Part shown: positions 5,508 to 7,776 of the stretch, piece after piece
Position numbering within the stretch: position 1 is the stretch's first letter
Layout of the letters: the number at the start of each line of letters is the position of its first letter
DNA from: Bacillota bacterium
Lineage (GTDB): Bacteria > Bacillota > Sulfobacillia > Symbiobacteriales > ZC4RG38
Reading direction: 5' to 3'
Assembly: GCA_003242505.1 (NCBI GenBank)
Contig: QGUP01000080.1
Location: forward strand, 1 to 7,776
DNA length: 7,776 bases
The notes under the pieces: generated by a model
Told to the model about the DNA's origin: nothing
Seen by the model: only the letters and a program-made list of their open reading frames with translations
The model's database searches: none
Position numbers and translations under genes: made by a program

Positions 5508-6140
5508 GTGCCGCCAACCTTGACCTGGAAGCGCAAGTCCATGGGCATCCTGACCGCCCTGGCCCTCGTCTTGACCTGGAAACACAAATCGATGGGCATC
5601 CTGACCGCCCTGGCCCTGGTCCTGTCCGGGTGCGGCTCGGACCCGGACCGGGCGCCCTCGGCCCTGCCGCCGGCGCCGGAGCCGGAGGCCAGGTCCGTGC
5701 GGGAGCAGGTGCCCCGGTGGACCGGGGCGGCGGAAGACGGCATCCTGGCCGCGGAGGTAACCCTGGTGCTGCGGCCGGGGAAGGTGATGAAGGGGACGGT
5801 CGGGGAGCCGGCGGAGGCGCCGGCCCCGGGGCCGGGGAACGGGGCTGACCGCCACTATGAGGTGATCGTCACCGTCCGGAACCAGGGGACCGAGCCGGTG
5901 GTCCTCTACCACGACTGCCACCACTTGATCTGGCTCAAGGGGATGACCGTCATCTGGGACTGCGAGCCCCTGGAGCCCGTCTACCTGGCCCCCGGAAAGG
6001 AATTCTCCCATGGGTCGGCCCTGCCGGCGGACTACCTGCCCCAGCCGGTGGGGGGCGATCTGGTCTACCGGCTGGCCTCCGAGGTGCCCGACGGGCCGGA
6101 GCGCCGGCTGCCGGTCACCCTGGGGCCGGAGCGCCCGTGA
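5508..6140 (+). CDS. Putative lipoprotein with duplicated signal peptide, function unknown
   Basis: A 210-residue secreted protein. The lipobox LSGC ends at C42, the expected site of lipid attachment and signal peptidase II cleavage. The export signal is abnormal: residues 5-21 (LTWKRKSMGILTALALV) are repeated as 22-38 with one change (R to H), so two basic/hydrophobic units precede one lipobox. After the Cys comes a Pro/Ala/Glu-rich spacer and a beta-strand-rich region (about 116-205) with HYEVIVTVRNQGTEPVVLY, resembling an Ig-like fold and faintly the BsuPI proteinase-inhibitor type; C137 and C152 might pair. GTG at 5508 is preceded by GAGAGGGGG at 8 bases. In-frame ATGs at 5541 and 5592 are alternatives, the latter giving a normal short signal from the second unit. 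It converges on the YitT gene with a 10-base gap. Confidence 0.75.
   Translation: MPPTLTWKRKSMGILTALALVLTWKHKSMGILTALALVLSGCGSDPDRAPSALPPAPEPEARSVREQVPRWTGAAEDGILAAEVTLVLRPGKVMKGTVGEPAEAPAPGPGNGADRHYEVIVTVRNQGTEPVVLYHDCHHLIWLKGMTVIWDCEPLEPVYLAPGKEFSHGSALPADYLPQPVGGDLVYRLASEVPDGPERRLPVTLGPERP
5520..5621 (+). repeat. 51-bp in-frame tandem duplication in the lipoprotein signal sequence
   Basis: Unit one is 5520-5570 and unit two 5571-5621, directly abutting. They match at 46 of 51 positions. The differences are at unit positions 12, 14, 18, 21 and 48; four are synonymous (AAG/AAA twice, TCC/TCG, CTC/CTG) and one changes Arg to His. Three differences are G to A within seven bases. The length is a multiple of three, so the frame is kept. 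Confidence 0.95.
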
Positions 6141-6150
6141 CGAGGGGGCC

Positions 6151-7008
6151 TTACCGTCGCCGGAAGGGCAGGGAGAGGGCGAAGGGGTGGAACCGGCCCA
6201 CCACCTCGGCGGTCTCGGAGATGGTCATGAAGGCCTGGGGATCCACCCCGAGGACCAGTTCCTTCAGCCGGGCCACCTCGTACCGGGTGACGACGCAGAG
6301 GAGGATCCGCTTCCGGGCGTGGGTGAAGGCCCCCTCCCCTTCGAGGAAGGTCACCCCGCGGTGGAGGTCCCGGAGGATCCGCTCCGCGACCTCTTCGGGC
6401 CGGTCGGTGACGATGAGGGCCGTCCGCTTGGCCCGGGCGGTGAGCAGGGCGTCCAGGGTCCGGGACGAGGCGAACATGGAGATGAGGGTGTACATCGCCG
6501 CCTCGGGCCCGAAGACCAGACCGGCGGCGCCGATGATGAGCCCGTTGAGGACCATCAGGGCCTCGCCCACGTCGATCCCCAGCCGCTTGTGGAGCGCCTT
6601 GCCGATGACGTCCAGGCCGCCGGAGGAGCCGCCGGCCCGCAGCGCCATGCCGTACCCGATGCCGGAGAGAACCCCGCCGAAGATCGCGGCCAGCAGCCGG
6701 TCGTCGGTGAGGACCGGCAGGTGCACCAGGTCCATCAGGGCGGAGAAGGCGACGAGGAAGAGGGCCGTGAGGACGATGAACTTGGTGCCGAACTCCCGGA
6801 GCCCGAGGGCGAAGACCGGGACGTTGAGGAGCAGGATCAGCGCACCGGCGGGGAGCCCGGTCAGGCGGCTGGGCAGCAGGCCGATGCCGAAGATCCCGCC
6901 GGCGATCATCTCGTTGGGCACCAGGAGGGTCCGGAAGGCCACCGCCGCGATCATGGCGCTCAGCGGCATGGCCAGGTACGGCCAGGCGGCCCGGATCAGT
7001 CGGTACAT
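6151..7008 (-). CDS. YitT family membrane protein with C-terminal DUF2179 domain
   Basis: A 285-residue member of the YitT/YebE-type family, widespread in Bacillota, with a multi-helix membrane part and a cytoplasmic DUF2179 (DUF2179/PII-like fold) tail. Transport function is often suggested but not settled. Family motifs are FRTLLVPNEMIAGGIFGIGL (25-44), LLLNVPVFALG (59-69), FGGVLSGIGYGMALRAGGSS (110-129) with GGLDVIG (130-136), and MYTLISMFAS (172-181). The tail has RGVTFLEGEGAFTHARKRIL (217-236) and DPQAFMTISETAEVVGRFH (256-274), complete as expected. ATG at 7008 is chosen because AGGGAG (7018-7023) lies 9 bases upstream and the family sequence starts there; ATG at 7038 would add ten residues and would be leaderless from the predicted promoter. 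The frame is open to 7260 but that part is not protein-like. Convergent with the lipoprotein gene. Confidence 0.9.
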   Translation of the reverse strand: MYRLIRAAWPYLAMPLSAMIAAVAFRTLLVPNEMIAGGIFGIGLLPSRLTGLPAGALILLLNVPVFALGLREFGTKFIVLTALFLVAFSALMDLVHLPVLTDDRLLAAIFGGVLSGIGYGMALRAGGSSGGLDVIGKALHKRLGIDVGEALMVLNGLIIGAAGLVFGPEAAMYTLISMFASSRTLDALLTARAKRTALIVTDRPEEVAERILRDLHRGVTFLEGEGAFTHARKRILLCVVTRYEVARLKELVLGVDPQAFMTISETAEVVGRFHPFALSLPFRRR

Positions 7009-7017
7009 CGCCGGTGA

Positions 7018-7023
7018 CTCCCT
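7018..7023 (-). promoter_or_regulatory. Ribosome binding site supporting the YitT start at 7008
   Basis: AGGGAG on the minus strand, 9 bases before the ATG at 7006-7008. The alternative ATG at 7036-7038 has no such site. Confidence 0.55.
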
Positions 7024-7045
7024 GGGGGCTGGATTCATGTTTCCA

Positions 7046-7074
7046 AGTTTAGCATCCCCCGCCGGGCATGCCAA
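7046..7074 (-). promoter_or_regulatory. Predicted sigmaA promoter of the YitT gene
   Basis: On the minus strand TTGGCA (7069-7074, 5/6 match to TTGACA) and TAAACT (7046-7051, 4/6 match to TATAAT) are separated by exactly 17 bp. The expected transcription start is near 7038-7040, giving a leader of about 30 bases to the ATG at 7008, or a leaderless message for the ATG at 7038. Confidence 0.5.
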
Positions 7075-7097
7075 GGGCAGAGGGAAGGGTTCTGCCC
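7075..7097. other. Stem-loop in the divergent YitT-pepT gap
   Basis: GGGCAGA (7075-7081) pairs with TCTGCCC (7091-7097) around a nine-base loop, just upstream of the predicted YitT -35 element. It may be an operator-like dyad or a leader structure for the rightward gene; no T tract follows in either direction. Confidence 0.3.
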
Positions 7098-7191
7098 CGG
7101 GGTGTGGAAGTCCAAGGAAGTGCACCGCTCCGGCCGCCGCCAGGCCCTGCAGGGATTCGTGAGCGGCGGAGGCGAGGGGTGCTGTCCAGGG

Positions 7192-7261
7192 AGGTTGGCG
7201 AAGGGACGGCAAGGTCACCGACGGGACAGGGAGGTCACCCATCAGACGTAGGGAGGTCACC
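7192..7261 (+). repeat. Regularly spaced AGGTCACC repeats upstream of pepT
   Basis: AGGTCACC occurs at 7212-7219, 7232-7239 and 7254-7261, and a degenerate copy AGGTTGGC at 7192-7199. Start-to-start distances are 20, 20 and 22 bp, about two helical turns. Several copies are preceded by GGG, making GGGAGGT, and the last GGGAGG (7251-7256) could serve as the ribosome binding site of the peptidase gene with a long 12-base spacer. Confidence 0.55.
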
Positions 7262-7268
7262 GATAGGA

Positions 7269-7757
7269 ATGGAAGTCCTGAACCGGGAACAGCTCCTCAC
7301 CGAAGGGGTTGTGGCCAAGTTTCTCCGCTACGTGCAGGTCGACTCCCCCTCCGGGGAGGGGGAGGGGGTCCCCTCGACCCCCGAGCAGTGGCAGATGGCC
7401 CGGCTGCTGGAGGCGGAACTGAGGGAACTCGGCCTCCGGGACGTCCGGGTGGACAGCCACGGCATCGTCACCGCCACCCTGCCGGGCAACGTCCCCGGCG
7501 CCCCGGCCATCGGCCTCCTGGCCCACTACGACACCTACCCCGGCACTCCGGGGCGGGGGGTGAAGCCCATCGTCCACCGGCAGTATGCCGGCGGGCCGAT
7601 CCACCTCCCCGCCGGCCCGGTGCTGAGCCCGGAGGACCAGCCGGCGCTTCTGCAGTGCGTGCTTTTAACACTTCTGGCGCGCCGCCGAAAAAAGGGGGGG
7701 AGAAGCGGAGGGGTGTGCGGTGCATCAAAAAAAAAAAAAAAAAGACAAACACAATGA
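7269..7757 (+). CDS. pepT: Peptidase T (tripeptide aminopeptidase), N-terminal fragment
   Basis: The start of a cytoplasmic M20-family zinc aminopeptidase that removes the N-terminal residue from tripeptides. Family-like sequence runs from the ATG at 7269 to about residue 128 (7652): VVAKFLRYVQVDSPS (14-28), PSTPEQWQMARLLEAELREL (35-54), GIVTATLPGN, the metal-ligand segment AHYDTYPGTPGRGVKP (85-100; H86 and D88) and GPVLSPEDQPALL (116-128). A whole PepT is about 410 residues, so the GADDKAG region, the catalytic Glu pair and the remaining zinc ligands are missing. After residue 128 the frame reads an Arg/Lys-rich nonsense tail to a stop at 7755-7757, caused by the damaged right end, not a natural C-terminus. 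The frame is open upstream to 7068 but that part is not family-like. The start is reasonable; GGGAGG at 7251-7256 is a somewhat distant ribosome binding site. Confidence 0.85.
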   Translation: MEVLNREQLLTEGVVAKFLRYVQVDSPSGEGEGVPSTPEQWQMARLLEAELRELGLRDVRVDSHGIVTATLPGNVPGAPAIGLLAHYDTYPGTPGRGVKPIVHRQYAGGPIHLPAGPVLSPEDQPALLQCVLLTLLARRRKKGGRSGGVCGASKKKKKRQTQ

Positions 7758-7776
7758 ACAACTACATGTATACAAA
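7659..7776. other. Low-quality or artefactual right edge
   Basis: Peptidase T homology stops near 7652-7658. The sequence then shows an AAAAAAGGGGGGG tract (7688-7700), a run of 17 A (7727-7743) and a final AT-rich stretch quite unlike the rest of the window. An eight-base GGCGCGCC palindrome lies at 7676-7683. This looks like a degrading read end or a join to foreign sequence. Confidence 0.7.

Noticed and set aside
5287..5523. Small rightward open frame between the terminator and the lipoprotein gene
   Set aside because: Starts inside the terminator hairpin, has Arg/Gly/Ser-rich composition and no ribosome binding site.
7192..7261. CRISPR array
   Set aside because: Repeat unit is only about 8 bases with 12-14-base gaps and no cas genes; far too short for a CRISPR.
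7068..7268. N-terminal extension of peptidase T
   Set aside because: The extra 67 residues are Arg/Gly/Pro-rich and unlike the family, and the region contains the repeat array and hairpins expected of a leader.
7727..7743. Poly-A tail or biological A tract
   Set aside because: Lies in the damaged right edge next to another homopolymer run and out of character with the GC-rich genome; treated as artefact.

Overview
The window is very GC-rich bacterial DNA (by eye about 70% G+C). Strong AGGAGG-type ribosome binding sites and families common in Bacillota (peptidase T, a YitT-type membrane protein, a DUF402 protein, an MltG/YceG-like protein) suggest a high-GC Gram-positive of the Symbiobacterium/Thermaerobacter kind. 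That assignment is an inference from gene content; there is no rRNA or other marker gene. The two ends look like poor read ends or chimeric joins rather than genome: the first ~60-95 bases and the last ~115 bases are AT-rich or homopolymer-rich and break the flanking genes.

Layout. (1) 96-1304 (+): MATE-family efflux transporter lacking its N-terminal helix at the window edge, followed by a GC-rich hairpin. (2) 1305-1490: convergent gap with an AT-rich island holding a perfect DnaA-box consensus, a second box-like copy exactly 21 bp away and a palindrome. (3) 4254-1491 (-): a leftward cluster of three genes: a DUF402 phosphohydrolase-like protein, a Cys-rich DUF2797 protein starting inside the DUF402 stop codon (GTGA overlap), and, after a 77-bp gap, a membrane-anchored extracytoplasmic protein with FG-GAP-like motifs. 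(4) 4255-4381: divergent control region with four copies of a GCAGGRA motif. (5) 4382-5215 (+): two-helix membrane protein with a Gly/Ala-rich linker and an isolated MltG/YceG-type LysM-like domain, followed by a strong intrinsic terminator (5279-5320). (6) 5508-6140 (+): a lipoprotein whose signal peptide is duplicated by a 51-bp tandem repeat. (7) 7008-6151 (-): YitT/DUF2179 membrane protein with a recognisable promoter. (8) From 7269 (+): the N-terminal third of peptidase T, preceded by regularly spaced AGGT(CACC) repeats and cut by the damaged right end.

The genes do not form one pathway. Several encode envelope proteins (transporter, anchored FG-GAP-like protein, MltG-like protein, lipoprotein, YitT protein), and the only tightly coupled pair is DUF402-DUF2797. 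I see no mobile element, CRISPR array, phage, toxin system or RNA gene. The most unusual items are the in-frame signal-peptide duplication, with mostly synonymous divergence, and the short regulatory-looking repeat clusters at 1366-1406, 4267-4337 and 7192-7261. No clearly new multi-gene system is visible.
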